Source: Rhynchopus sp. YZ270_cl-10 | Lineage: Eukaryota > Euglenozoa > Diplonemea > Diplonemida > Diplonemidae | Assembly (NCBI GenBank): GCA_964035575.1 | Contig: OZ037868.1 | Location: 186,001 to 250,000, forward strand | Length of the DNA stretch: 64,000 nt | Direction: 5' to 3' | Part shown: positions 1 to 10,937 of the stretch, piece after piece | How the letters are laid out: each line of letters starts with the position of its first letter | Position numbering within the stretch: position 1 is the stretch's first letter | The notes under the pieces: model-generated | Databases searched by the model: none | What the model saw: the letters and a program-made list of their open reading frames with translations, nothing else | What the model was told of the DNA's origin: nothing | Position numbers and translations under genes: made by a program

Positions 1-610
1 CCCCCCCCCTTTGGGTCGGTGAACCGGAAATTTTGGAAATAAGGGGGTAAAATAAGGGGGGGGGGGGGGGTAAATGAGGGGGTAAGGGGGGGGGTAAATT
101 ACCATGTTATGGGTTAGGTCATGTTTTTGGGTGGGAAGGGGGGACTTTTTCATACACGGTGGGGTAAAATTTTGCACAACACAGTGTGACGACACATGCT
201 CTCATGACAAATGTGTCATCTGAAAAAAATTCCTCACTTCCTTGCGACATCGCAAGCAGTCATGCATCATGGATCCACATCATCCACATCATCTTTCTGC
301 CCGTGCCTGAACCATGACTGGTCAGGGATCACGGTGTTGCCTCAGATTCCGTGAGGTGTCCCAAACGTATCGCCCACGCAGCACAAACGTACCCACCTGC
401 ACCCATCTACCTGCACACGTGATGTAAAACAGGGTGAAAGATTATTTGCACTTTACCCCTTTCCTCATTTCGAGCTTGTCTCCAGCTTCAAATCAGACGA
501 GTCCTACAGTCTCCGGATGTACGACCCGCTGAACACATCAGCCCCTCCCAGCAAACCATAAAACAAAACAGGTATGCGCTGCACTAAGTGAAACTATTAC
601 CCCATAATTA

Positions 611-701
611 CACGCCAGGTGGTGTTTTGCCACTCGTTCCCTGAACCCCCTCGCTTCGCTCGTGGGTTTAGGTCACTCGTGACAAAACACCACCTGGCGT
701 G
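611..701. repeat. Long hairpin with perfect 19-bp outer stem
   Basis: Positions 611-629 (CACGCCAGGTGGTGTTTTG) are the exact reverse complement of 683-701. The inside is also partly self-complementary around a CTCGCTTCGCTCG centre, so most of the 91 bases can fold. It looks like a small foldback (MITE-like) repeat. No coding content is apparent. Confidence 0.75.
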
Positions 702-731
702 TTGCGGCGATAATTACCCAAAAATTACCTG

Positions 732-775
732 GTGGCTGGTACTTTACCCCCCCAGGGGGGTAAAGTACCAGCCAC
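732..775. repeat. Perfect 21-bp stem hairpin
   Basis: Positions 732-752 (GTGGCTGGTACTTTACCCC plus CC) pair perfectly with 755-775, leaving a two-base loop. It sits directly next to a G run (790-801) and the 611-701 hairpin. A stem this long and tight would extrude readily or act as a foldback insertion. It is a direct sequence observation; the function is unknown. Confidence 0.8.
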
Positions 776-3700
776 AACAGGGTATTATAAGGGGGGGGGG
801 GTAAATTACCATGTTATTTTGGCCTGAACCGTTTTTTTCTGAAAAAGGGGGTAAAATAAGGGGGGGGGGTAAATTTAGGGGGGGGGGTAAATGACCACGA
901 ATAGGACTGATGGAATATAAATCCGAAGGGATGAGGCTTGTTGATGACTCTTGCGATGAGGGTAGTGTGGAATGGGCGAGGGGGGAGAGGGAGAAAAAAA
1001 AAGATGTATTTTTTTCCCCCCAATCCTTGTTAGTGTCCACGAATCTCTCCGTTCCACCCCACAAACCCCTATTCCGTACTCTGCCCTCGCAATGCAATGC
1101 AACATAATAATAAGATAAACGCTCATGACTAAAACAATCACCCATCAGTGAAAGGTATGTATGAGATATCCCGTTTGTTTGAAACAGTTTTTCTTAGAAG
1201 GACCGGGGGGTGAAGGAGGAACAAGGCATATTTTCCAAGTGCGGGAAAAATACGCAATATAAAAAAAATAAAATAAATTTTGAAAAAAAAATGTGAAAAT
1301 GGATCTAGGGGACCCAAACACAATATATTTCAATGGGGAGTGGGAGTGGGGGAGAGTACCTTGTAGATGCCAAGGCATGTGATACCTCCCGAAAAAGAGA
1401 AAAAAACAACAACAACAACCAATCGGAAAAGGGCAAGAACTATCAGAAGCCAACTCTGCTGTTGAACAACAGAGTTGACCGCAATAAAAAATACCCCCCA
1501 CCACCGTTTTTTTTATTTGGAAAAAAGAGAAAAGTAAAATGTGCGAAAAAAACAGAAGAAAAAAACTCACCCGAAGACGAGAGACACATTTTGTTTTAGC
1601 ACACATTGTTTTTATTGTCTTTTTGTTGAAAATTTCAAAAAGACAAAAAAAAAGAAGTCGTTTTTTTTCCGCAGAACCGGAAAATATTTTGAACTTCTTT
1701 TTTAAGAAATCTTGTGAATAGTGTCGAGACTTAAGACACACACCTGTGGGCACAGCTCTCCCCCCCCCCTTCACTGTCCTTACACACATTCTCCCATTTC
1801 TTTTTCTTTTTTGCATTTTAACCGAGTCGAAACGCCAATTTACCCAACGCTTGCTATGATCTCCTAAATGAATTTATTTTGATCAGAAACGGATAAGGGA
1901 ATTCGAATTGTACCAGTTGACCGTCTTCCCTTTTGGGAAGGTAAGAAGGGTGTTTGTGTGTGTGTATTGTTTTTTTTTCTTCCTTTCGTTCTGTTTTCGT
2001 TCATTTTGAAAAAAAAAAACGTTTTTTTGGCTGCATCGACAATCCCCTACTCAGAAGCAGGGGGTCTCCGCATGCTGTTATCTCGATGTCACCCAAAGGG
2101 GTCAGGATACCTTTTTATTTTGAAAGAAAAATTGAAAAACAAAAAAACAAAACAAAACAAAAAAGCTTAGTTTTACGGGCACCCGATAATGCTCTCTTCA
2201 CTTTCGTTGTTTGCTGCATTTTTTTTTGTTTCCGCACCGCCAAAAAAGGTGATTTTTTTTAAGAAAAAAGTTTCCCAACAAAACAAAACAAAAAAAAAGT
2301 CAAAAAACAAAGGCTTTTGAAAGAAGAGTTCGTACCAAAAAAACAGGACTGCACTGCATCTCAAAAAAAAAAAACGGGGAAAGGAAATATGAAAGAAACT
2401 GTCATCTACAGAGACTTTCGATATGGGGGGTGGGAGATAAAAAGAAAATAGAGTAACGGGAAAGGGTTGGATGAATGAGCCACACAGGGCCCAGGCATCT
2501 TACATGAAAAAAAAAGGCAACAAGAATTTGGGTTGTTTTTGCAGAACGACAAGGTTTTAAACAAGGAAATACCCAAAAAAAAATCTTTAAATAAGAGGAC
2601 TGTCCCATTTTGTGGGGGCAGGTACTTCTTAGTACAGATGAAGAGGAAAAGAAAAGATAAACTTTGAAAAAAATAAAGGTGCTTCGCATTCCACGAAGAA
2701 AATCTTTTAAAAATAAACGGTTGGTAGGGGTATGAAGAAAGGAATAAAAAGGGATCGGGGAGGAAAAAAATAACAGAACAAAGGAAAAACAAAGTAAATT
2801 TGCTTTCATCGCAACAAGGCTGTTTTGGAAACCCCTGTTTTATGGTCAGAAGTTTTCTCGCAGTCATGGGTGCGGCAAAAATAAAAAATAAAATGAATGA
2901 AAACAGCATCACGGTCTGAAAGATGTGGTGCTGGCAAACTAAGGGGGATTTCCCCCCCTCTGTTGCTCATCGTTGCTTTTTTTGAAGTTTTTTTTTTGAA
3001 TTTTTTTTTTTTTTTGAATTTTTTTTTTGACCAACCGTTTTCATGACCTGCCCTTGAACTGGAAAAAATCATTTTACGGAAAGTTCTTTTTGAATATTTT
3101 TGTTGTATTTTTTTTTTGTTTTGTTTTTTTTATCTTTTTTGCTGTTTTTTTGCGTTTTGTTTTTTGTGTGTGTGTTTTTTTGTTTTTTTTGGTTTTTTTG
3201 TTGTTTTGTATTTTGTTTGTGTGGGAAATAAGTTGGGGAATGGGGGAAAAAAGAAGAAAATAAAGTTCGATTTTTTTTATATATTTTTTTTTCAGTTGTG
3301 TTTTTGTTTTTTTTTTTTTTGTGTTTTTTGTTTTTTGGTTTTTTTTGGTCTTTTTTTTGAATTTTTTTTAGTGAATTTTTGTTTTTGTATCTTTTTATTA
3401 AAACTTTTTTTGGTATTTTTTTTTTTTGGGTTTCTGTTTCTGATGTTTTTGTTGTTGTTGTTGGAAAGACAAAGAAAATGGGCAGGAATGTAGCTCCCAA
3501 TCCATAATTAGGGGATTTTCAGAAGGCAGGTTCACAGGGAACAGACGACTGCTTTTCCCCATATGTTTTTTCTTCTGTTGTATCCAGTTTTTTTTTTTTT
3601 TTTTTTTTGTTTTTTTTTGTTTTTGTATCTTTTTTTGAATGTTTTTTTCTGATTTTGATTTTTTTTTTTAGTTGTTTTTTTTTCCACGTCTTCTCCATTA

Positions 3701-4389
3701 GCGAGCGCAATCAACGTAAGGACAATACCTTGTGAACACCTATTGGTGATCTTAGTCGTACTTAATCGAACTGCATTCATTGGGAATCCGTGGCTTTTGT
3801 GATTTTTTTTTTTGTATTTTTTTTTTTTTGTTTTTTTGTGATTTTTTTTTTGTCTTTTTTGTTTGATTTTTAAAGGTAAAAATATTCCGTAACCTGACAA
3901 CAACGCAATTCAGTCAGGTCACGTTACGGCAATATACAGTATAACTGTGTTCGAGGAACAGGAAGAAAAAAAAAAACAAGGCAACTCTTGAAAGGGGACA
4001 TGGAGAGGGAAGTGGAGACAAAAAATCAAGAAAATAAAAATAAAAATAAAAAACGGGTGAAGTGTTGTTGGGAAACCAAAAAAAAAAAGGGGGGAAATAA
4101 ATTCGGGGGGGAAAACAATGGGAGAGGGGGCGGCGGGTGGAAAACTAACAACAAGTGGGGCATTCAGTTATTTTTATTATTGTTTTATATTTTATATATT
4201 TTTGCCGAAGGAAAGGGTGGGTTCTAGAGATATTATTTTTACCCGACCTCTCTCTTCCGACAAAAAGGGAAAAAAGTTTATAAGCTGAACCAAAGCCTCA
4301 CTGTGCTCAGTCACCTTAAAATCATACAAAAAAAATCGATGAAGAATGCATTCTGTGCACACACATCCAAAAAGAAAAAAAGAAAAAAA

Positions 4390-4541
4390 AAAATGTGTCA
4401 CCTTGTCATTCCCTCACCCCCTTCTTGTAGGTTCATGCGTGCCGCTTCCACATACACACTATCTCATCTTGAGTGGTGGTGTTGTGGAGCACGGTTGGGT
4501 GAGATGAACGACGTGACACTTTCCGCTCACAAAGTAGTGTG
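4390..4541. repeat. Dispersed ~140-bp repeat, copy 1
   Basis: This block starts near AATGTGTCACCTTGTCATTC and ends near GACACTTTCCGCTCACAAAG. A second copy lies at 17,411-17,532, sharing the start (TGTCAC, CATTCCCTCACCCC or CGTTCCCTCACCCC) and a near-identical end (CGACGTGACACTTTCCGCTC). A more diverged third copy may lie near 26,155-26,250. The ends are mutually complementary (GTGTCAC against GTGACAC), as in a short TIR element. Confidence 0.5.
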
Positions 4542-6020
4542 CGTTTAAAAAAAAAAAAATCTTTTTTTTTTTTTTTGCTTGGCCCACACTATTCACCGCT
4601 AGAGGTAGAACAGAAGGGTGAAACGAGAAAAAAAAAAAAACTCTGTGGGTAAAAAAATCTGGGGGGGGGAATTGGTGTACCGTTGCTGGTTAAGGGTGTT
4701 TTAGTGCACAGGTGAAAGGGAGTTTGGGGGAAGGATCCCCCCATATTAAAAATAAAAATAAAACTTTTCGGACAAAACAAAAAAAAAAAAAAAACAAACA
4801 AACAAACAAACAATCGTGAAATGTGAAATTACTATATTTTTTTTAACAAAATAACGTAAGGCGTCGAAGGACGATAAGCAAAATAACAAAATCGCTCTCG
4901 AATTGGTAACCACTTTTCCACGTACAGAAACGCATCATTCCGATCAATATAAAAAAAAATAGAGAAAAAATCTTTCAAAAATAAGAACAAAATGTTTGGT
5001 CTGATAAGCCTAAGCCTCTCGTGCTGTTGTCATCATCAAGAACATAAATTGTGAACAATAAAAACAAAATTTGGAAGATGAATGTGGCTTCTCACGAAGC
5101 GCATATACACCTAAAATCCCCTCCCGTGTCCTAACTTAAAAACCTAGTCAAAGACAGGTTTTGTTTTAGATGTGGTGAAAAAATAGAGCCATGTGATCCA
5201 ATGGACCTTAACTATCATTAAGGCAAAAAAAGAAAAAGACACCTTGGAGGATGTATGTGCCTCTCGTGCACACATATCTTGAAAAAGAAAAAAGGTAATG
5301 TTGCATTTAGACAGTACAGAGATATTCTAACTTTTCTTTTTTTGCGCTCAGCGAAAAAGTCTTTGGTCCAAAAGAGATCATGGCAAACTATTCTTTCACC
5401 CCAAAAAATATTTATTATAAAATGAAATTCCATGCATTTACTGCAGGAACAAAAATGACTTCCCACTGAGTCTGTTTTGAGGTGGGTGGCTGTGTGGGAA
5501 AATTTTACGCTGCACATACGTGCGAGCAAACCTATGAGGCAGAGCAAGACAGAAGAGAAAAATATATAAAAAAAACGGTATTTTTCAGGAAGAGAACTAA
5601 AAAGGGGGGGTTTGTAAGACGAAACCTAAGCCTCTCGTTCCTTAAGGTCACCTTTAAAAAACTATGTGTCATTGTGAAAGGGCACAAAGTACTTGTCGAG
5701 ACGGACTGAGAAGAGCGTGGAAAAAATAGGGACAATTTTTTTTTTTTTTTTTTTTTTTGATGCAGCAGTTGCATGCATCGTGTGTTTTATCTACCTGAGT
5801 GGGCTCAGAAAGACGCACCAAAGGCAGAGCGGAATGTCGCCGGCTTACTGCTCTTGTCAAGGTCGCTGTTGGGGGAAGTGATATCAGAAATACTACGGGT
5901 GTCAATAACTATCTTCGCCCACACAGGAAAAACGGGAAACGAAACAGGGGGAGAGCTTGTTAGTTGTACAAATTTAACCCTGCCGGAGTCACTCCGCAAG
6001 CCTCAAAAACAACATCTCTT

Positions 6021-6088
6021 TTTTGATAAATTGTTGGAGGTAGTGTAGTTGCCTCGGTTGTGTTGCCACAGTTTGTGCAATCTCCATT
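6021..6088 (-). repeat. Short poly(A)-ended dispersed repeat, type 1 copy A
   Basis: On the minus strand this reads GGAGATTGCACAAACTGTGG through to CCTCCAACAATTTATC followed by A residues. A nearly identical copy is at 10,111-10,177, where the A tail is about 20 bases. The 3'-A tail and dispersed distribution fit a short retroposed (SINE-like) element or a retroposed leader. It is related in its final part (CTACACTA..., CAAC.A, TTT.TC, A-run) to the type 2 repeat at 10,041-10,089 and 46,107-46,155. Confidence 0.5.
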
Positions 6089-6150
6089 GTCAATTTTCCC
6101 CCCCTCTTCCACTCACACCGAAATCGTTTTGGGAATATTCTACAACAAAA

Positions 6151-8312
6151 TCAAAAAAGGTGGGGTAGGGTGTCATACTGGGCCTCAATGGAGGGGAGGG
6201 TGCTCCATTCGATCTCCTGGCTGCCGCAGATGAGCATGCCGCTGTCGGGGACCTGCTGCTGCGAGGTCTTGAGTGCGTAGCGAGTCTCGCCAAGGGGATA
6301 CAGGATCTGTAGTGTAGTGTTGGTGTGTCAAAATGTTTGAAATGTTTGAAATGTAATGTGTGTCAGAATTTTTATCAATGTTAGAAAACCACAAGATAGT
6401 CTTTTCTTCATAGGATAGGATGAGAGAGCAGAAGCAATAAGATTTGGTCAGAATCCTTTTTTCTATTTCATTTTTGCGTCAAAAGAAGGCAGGAAACAGG
6501 TAAAGGGGGGTGTGCGCATACTCTGATTTCGTAGTTGCCAATGTCAGCGAAGAGCTCGGCAAAGGTGCGGTACAGTGCGTTCGAGTCGGAGTTGAAGTCC
6601 ATGACTGCGTCCGCAAAGGACTGCTCCGCGAAGTCCTTGTGGAGGTCCTTGACAAGCTTGGAGATGTCCTTCACCACATCCTTCGGCTGCGACTTCGACT
6701 CGCGGTTGTTGGGCTTGCTGTTCTTGTCGAGGGCCTTCACTTCCTTGATGTAGTCTGCACATTTGACGTACATCGATGCCTCAACGTGTCTCTTCCAGCT
6801 TCCAAACGGGATGTGCAGGGACTCAGGCTGCTCAAGCGCCTTGAGGACCTGGACAAGGTCCATGTGGAAGCCAATGAGAGACTTCTTCTCGAGGTCGTGG
6901 AAGTGCTCTGCATCCTGCACAGTCGGCTGTACAAGGAACTGCATCACCCCGCTCCCCATGAAGCCGCGGCCTGGCGGCGGGCGCTGGTTGAAGAAGATGC
7001 TGTCCAGATCCTGCCGGGTCTTCTTGCGGAGTGCGCTCAGGAGTTTGTTGTCGTCCTGCGCGGTGGGCTTCTTGTCGTCGTCCTTGATGGCCTCCTTCTT
7101 GATGGGCTCGAAGGGCGCCACGAAGGGCACGATCTCGCTGGTCTTCTCCTTGCTGAAGGTCTCCTCAGCTGCGTCCTCGATGTCGATCTCGTGCACCGTG
7201 TCGGGGGGGATGTCGAAGTTCATCGCGTCCTCCGGCTCCGGTGCAGTGATGGGCGCAGCAGCAGGCGAGGGCTCTGCGTTGCTGGGTGGCGTCTTTGCCA
7301 TGGGTGGTGGGATTGTTGGGTCGACGGCCTGCTGTCTCGCGAAGTCTGCTGGCTGGCTCTGCTGTGCCTGCTGTGCGGCGAGCTTCTTCTGCTTTTTGCT
7401 TGTGATAGAAGTTGACTGGCTTGCAAGGATCTGCGCCTCAATATCCTCTGCACGCTGCTTGGGCTGTGCGTTCTTGCCCTGCTCTGCCATGAGGCGCTGT
7501 TGCATCTGCTGCATCTGCATCTGTGCTTGCGTCTGTGCCTGCTGCTGTGCCATCTGGGATGCTGCGCCTGGGTTCTGTCCGTGCGCGGCCGCAGCCTGCA
7601 TGGCGAGCTGCTGCTGCATCTGCATTTGCATGATCATCTGCATCTGTGCTGGGGGCATCCGGCTCTGAGCCTGCAGCACCTGCAGCTTCTGCTGGACAAG
7701 CATGATGTTCTGCTGGATCTGCGGGTCCTTCGGGTTCATCACCTTCTGCTGCTCCAGCTGCTGGAGCATTTGCGTGAGCTGTGCCTGCTGCTGCATCATC
7801 ATCATGCGTTGGGCCTGCTGCTGGTTTGCTGCCTGCTGGGCCTGCTGCTGCTGGGCCTGTTGTTGCTGGGCCTGCTGGGCCTGCTGTTGCTGCTGCTGCT
7901 GAGCCTGTTGCTGTTGCTGCTTCTGGTTAGCAGCCTGCAGCTGCTGCTGCATCATATGCTGCTGCTGCTGCTGCAGTGCAAGGAACTGTGCCTGCTGTGT
8001 CGCCTGCATGTCCATGCCCATCATCCCCATGCCGCCTGCTGCACCCATCATTGCAGGGTTCATGCCCGCACCCATGGCAGGCATGCCCCCCGCACCCGGC
8101 ATCCCAGGCACACCACCCATGCCACCCATGGCTCCCAGGGGCAGCATCGAGGGGTTGTTGAAGTTCATCTGCGGCTGCTGGATGGGCGACTTCTTCGAGT
8201 CCTTCTTCGACTTTCTCTCCTTCTTCTGTGGCTGCGGCTCTTCGTTGGAAGGACCGTCGGACGCACCTGGGGTCCATTCAGGCGCATCGGCGTTGAGCTT
8301 GAATTTAGACAT
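6151..8312 (-). CDS. PAM2-motif, Met/Gly- and Gln-rich protein (2 exons)
   Basis: This is read as two exons, 8,312-6,522 and 6,306-6,151, giving about 648 residues. The intron runs from a GTATGC donor to a TACAG acceptor with phase 0 on both sides (GNYEIR joined to ILYPLGE). The start is chosen at MSKFKLNADAPEWTPG because this N-terminus matches the PAM2 motif (LNxxAxxWxP type), known to bind the MLLE domain of poly(A)-binding protein. Then come a Lys-rich stretch, a Met/Gly/Pro-rich segment (about 50-100) and a long Gln-rich region with coiled-coil potential (about 100-330). The C-terminal half is ordered and charged and includes PPPGRGFMGSG and a helical region. Family knowledge suggests a cytoplasmic role in translation or mRNA decay; that is inference. 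The C-terminal domain was not recognised, so it could be an eRF3-, eIF4G- or deadenylase-associated type of protein. The CAG/CTG repeats are imperfect. Confidence 0.8.
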
Positions 8313-8957
8313 TTGGTGCTGAGTAGAGTTTGTATGTATAACCCTGCAGTGTGGTGGTGTGGTGTGGTGGGAGAGGGGGTGTGTCACGCAGCTCTCGTAG
8401 AGTAGCTGGCGGGGGAAAATATAACAAAGCTCTCGTACCACCCTTTGCCACTTCATTTTTATGAACATCCATACACAACCAGAGGGACACCCCCCCCTTT
8501 TAACTAAAACCCTCCCAAGAAAGCCTCCCCGAACCCCTTCCCTTCGTGTTAGACCTAGCCGTTCTTCTCCCCTTTTCACAAACTTTGTCCTGCTCAGTGC
8601 GGTCATGGTTCAAATACTCTGTATGGATTCAATTGCGTCTCGTACCTAAAACCAAAAAAAAATGAGCATCTTTTCTTGTTCTTTCCGAAGCAGGAGTTTT
8701 TATAAAATATGCGCAAAAAAGTGAAAATAAACAGCCTTTCATTAAACGGCAAGCCTTACGGACCAGCTCACAGAATAGAAAATTTTAAAAGACGGACATG
8801 CCTCACAGCGCATACACATCTTACAGAAACATAAAGGGCCGTGTGGGTGGCACAAAAACACACAGCAGAGTCCACCACCCGCACCTCTACCTAGGTTCAC
8901 CCAAGCCAAAAAAATACAATAGCTAGACGTTCCCCTCTCCCCTCCCCCTCCCCCCTT
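8313..8957. other. Short intergenic region between PAM2 and MIT genes
   Basis: About 645 bases separate two minus-strand genes, so it must hold the 3' end of the MIT gene and the promoter of the PAM2 gene. It is pyrimidine-rich close to the PAM2 start. A CTCAG just upstream of that start could be an acceptor for a 5'-UTR intron. No other gene is seen. Confidence 0.4.
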
Positions 8958-9968
8958 TTAACCAACCGTTTTGTTCGTTTCCAAAAAGCTTTTTGGGAAG
9001 AGCCGCGAAAAGGATTCGCGTAGCTTTCTCATATGACGATAGAGGAGCGTGAACATATCTTTGAGCACAAACGAACAGAGACAAAGGTAGAGGTGAGAGG
9101 CCAGCTTGTGGAGACGCTGGAGGACAGGGGCGGGGTGGGACTGTGCGACAAGAGGGTCGAGCGCCTGAAGCGATTCGAGCACGGAGACGAGCCAGGGGAG
9201 ATAAGAGTTGTAGGCCACTGAGGGCTCTGTGCGTTTGTTCTCGCTTGCATCTGTCATGCGTGAACGGAGGGCCATCCAGGCACGTTGTGCCTGCCCAACC
9301 CTACTCTTCTCTACCTGTTCAGTCGAATGGTCTACATCAGCGCGTGGCAACGCCTTCTGCAACTGCTTCCACACATCCTCCGCCCCTTCAGTCAATTCAT
9401 CTAGCCTATGGCACAACACCCCTACCTCAACACTCAGCAGCTCCTGCCCCGTCGCCCCCGCTAGCAAGTCTACCATTTGCTCGCAATATCTGGTTTTCGC
9501 AACCACTCCACGCACTGCAAGGTGCGCGCCGTCCTGGGTCCAAACCAACCGTGGTACATAAACGTCTGGTGTAAGCATCGCACCCTTCTGCACACTGTGG
9601 GAAAGAAGCTGCATCAACCAAAACGGTCGGCGGAGAAGAATGGGAAGCTCTGGGGGGAGGACTGTGCAGGGCTCCTGCGGAATAAAATTGCTGGTAAATT
9701 GGGGGATGCGGAGGGCCCCAGGAGGGCGTGCCGTAAGAGCAAGCTCGTCCCGCAGCTCGGCAACACGCTTTGCGTAAATCCCACTATACCTTACCATAAC
9801 CTCCGCATGCTCCGATGGCACAAACGGGATAATCTCCTCCAACTGCCGCGACGCCTCCTCGTACAAAGTCAATGCTGCTACACGGTCCCCTTCTGTGTCC
9901 GCACAAACCGCTTGCTGTGCCACAGTCAAGGCAGAGGTGATGTTCAATCGAATCGTTGCGACACTCAT
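8958..9968 (-). CDS. MIT-domain protein (single exon)
   Basis: The frame encodes 336 residues starting MSVATIRLNITSALTVAQQA. Residues ~3-75 match the three-helix MIT fold (microtubule interacting and trafficking): an alternating Ala/Leu pattern with the hallmark DTEGDRVAALTLYEEASRQL, then a helix containing YAKRVAELRDEL. MIT domains bind ESCRT-III tails and are found in Vps4, spastin, ULK3 and calpain-7. The remaining ~250 residues are mostly helical and have no recognised catalytic domain, so the protein could be an adaptor in endosomal sorting or cytokinesis (inference). The first Met is followed by the domain without delay, and the upstream sequence is pyrimidine-rich with a CTCAG that could be a 5'-UTR splice acceptor. 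Two short poly(A)-ended repeats lie immediately upstream at 10,041 and 10,111. The gene ends 645 bases before the PAM2 gene. Confidence 0.7.
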   Translation of the reverse strand: MSVATIRLNITSALTVAQQAVCADTEGDRVAALTLYEEASRQLEEIIPFVPSEHAEVMVRYSGIYAKRVAELRDELALTARPPGALRIPQFTSNFIPQEPCTVLPPELPILLRRPFWLMQLLSHSVQKGAMLTPDVYVPRLVWTQDGAHLAVRGVVAKTRYCEQMVDLLAGATGQELLSVEVGVLCHRLDELTEGAEDVWKQLQKALPRADVDHSTEQVEKSRVGQAQRAWMALRSRMTDASENKRTEPSVAYNSYLPWLVSVLESLQALDPLVAQSHPAPVLQRLHKLASHLYLCLCSFVLKDMFTLLYRHMRKLRESFSRLFPKSFLETNKTVG

Positions 9969-10040
9969 TTTGAGGGGGAGAGGGGGAGGAAGGGGAAGGG
10001 GATCACATCTGCTGAGAGGAAAGAAATTTTTTGTGTTTTT

Positions 10041-10089
10041 TTTTGAAAACTTGGTTGTATTAGTGTAGACACCCGAGGATGAACTCCAC
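10041..10089 (-). repeat. Short poly(A)-ended dispersed repeat, type 2 copy A
   Basis: On the minus strand this reads GTGGAGTTCATCCTCGGGTG, then TCTACACTAATACAACC, then AAGTTTTC and an A run. An essentially identical copy is at 46,107-46,155. It lies 73 bases upstream of the MIT gene start, in the same orientation, so it may be part of the transcribed leader. Its last part resembles the type 1 repeat found 20 bases further upstream. Confidence 0.5.
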
Positions 10090-10110
10090 GATGCGTTTTT
10101 TTTTTTTTTT

Positions 10111-10177
10111 TTTTGATAAATTGTTGGAGGTAGTGTAGTTGCCTCGGTTGTGTTGCCACAGTTGTGCAATCTCCACT
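10111..10177 (-). repeat. Short poly(A)-ended dispersed repeat, type 1 copy B
   Basis: This is nearly identical to 6,021-6,088 and ends on the minus strand in about 20 A residues. The two copies differ by one extra T in GTTTGTGC versus GTTGTGC and by a few bases at the 5' end. The high identity argues for recent copying or for functional constraint. Confidence 0.55.
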
Positions 10178-10937
10178 GATTAAGTTTTTTTAAACTCTGA
10201 GGTGAGGAAAGGGGGGGTTGTGTGGTATAAAAAGGTGAGAGGGGGAAAGCGTTTTGCACGTACCATTTTTTCAGCGGAGGGGAGGAGGAAAAAGAAATGG
10301 AGAAAAATGGCAGCGAAAAGCGTAACACACAGCGGAACCAAAAGTTGCCCTCCCCCCCCTCAGGAACCCCCCTCTCCCCACACAATCCCTTTGAACCCGG
10401 TTGTGCTGAAGTAACACAGTTAACCCCGAACCGTATTTTTCCCGTTGATTAATAATTTTTTTTTTTTTTTTGTTGACCCCTCTGTCTGTGTGTTGCCCAA
10501 GTCGGGTACTGTACGCGCGACTTACACCTCGTTAAAACGTTCCTTCTGTAATTTCTGTCACATTCATGACAGGATACCTTTTTTTGTTGTGGTAACTATC
10601 GCCGAAATACCGAGGTACTCAATGCTTTTTTGTTACTGCTGTATCGACAATCACCCCTTTGCGACACCAAGAAGGTGGGCTTTTTTATTTAAATGTCACC
10701 CGTGGGGAAGTCAGGGTTGGGAACTACGAACAAAACGGCACCTTTTTCTCAATTTTATTTGTGCCAAACAAAATGCCCCCTGAAGGCCAGGATGCTTTTT
10801 ACACTAAATCCCAAAAGTAAAAAAACCCCCTCTCTTACTGACGACGATGAACAGTATAAAAAACAAACGTGAAAAAAAACAAAAAATTGAACAAAAAGCT
10901 TCCCTTCCCTCCCCCTTTTTTTTCCTTTTTTCCTTTT
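10178..10937. other. Intergenic region upstream of MIT gene and downstream of Prp22 gene
   Basis: There is no supported gene. The sequence is AT-rich with homopolymers, and it contains a segment around 10,640-10,700 that resembles 2,028-2,100 (CATCGACAATC, ATGTCACCC). It must hold the 3' end of the helicase gene and possibly the promoter of the MIT gene. Confidence 0.4.

Larger units (their letters stand above)
1..900. repeat. G-run repeat block at window start
   Basis: This stretch holds no gene. It is built from runs of 5-14 G joined by short AT spacers of the type GGGGGTAAAATAAGGGG and GGGGTAAATTACCATGTTAT. The latter motif occurs near 88-110 and again near 797-820, so two G-run blocks flank a middle portion of ordinary composition (about 125-600) and two strong hairpins listed separately. 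The repeated G runs could form G-quadruplexes. It does not match a simple telomere repeat. Confidence 0.6.
901..6150. other. AT-rich low-complexity spacer without supported gene
   Basis: No protein-coding gene could be supported in this 5.2 kb. It is dominated by poly-A and poly-T tracts and A/G-rich or T/G-rich simple sequence. About 2,990-3,480 is almost pure T with interspersed G, and 3,590-3,870 is similar. Within it are one copy of a dispersed repeat (4,390-4,541), short hairpins near 5,001-5,040 and 5,624-5,655, and a poly(A)-ended short repeat at 6,021-6,088. Long open frames here are products of homopolymer composition. Confidence 0.6.

Noticed and set aside
1-120. Telomeric repeats at the window start
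   Set aside because: G runs are of variable length with irregular spacers, and no regular telomere unit is present.
3069-3500. Lys/Asn-rich open frame in the T-rich tract
   Set aside because: It is pure low-complexity sequence; both strands give similar frames.
7500-8405. Leu/His-rich open frame on the plus strand
   Set aside because: It is the antisense of the CAG-rich Gln region of the PAM2 protein.
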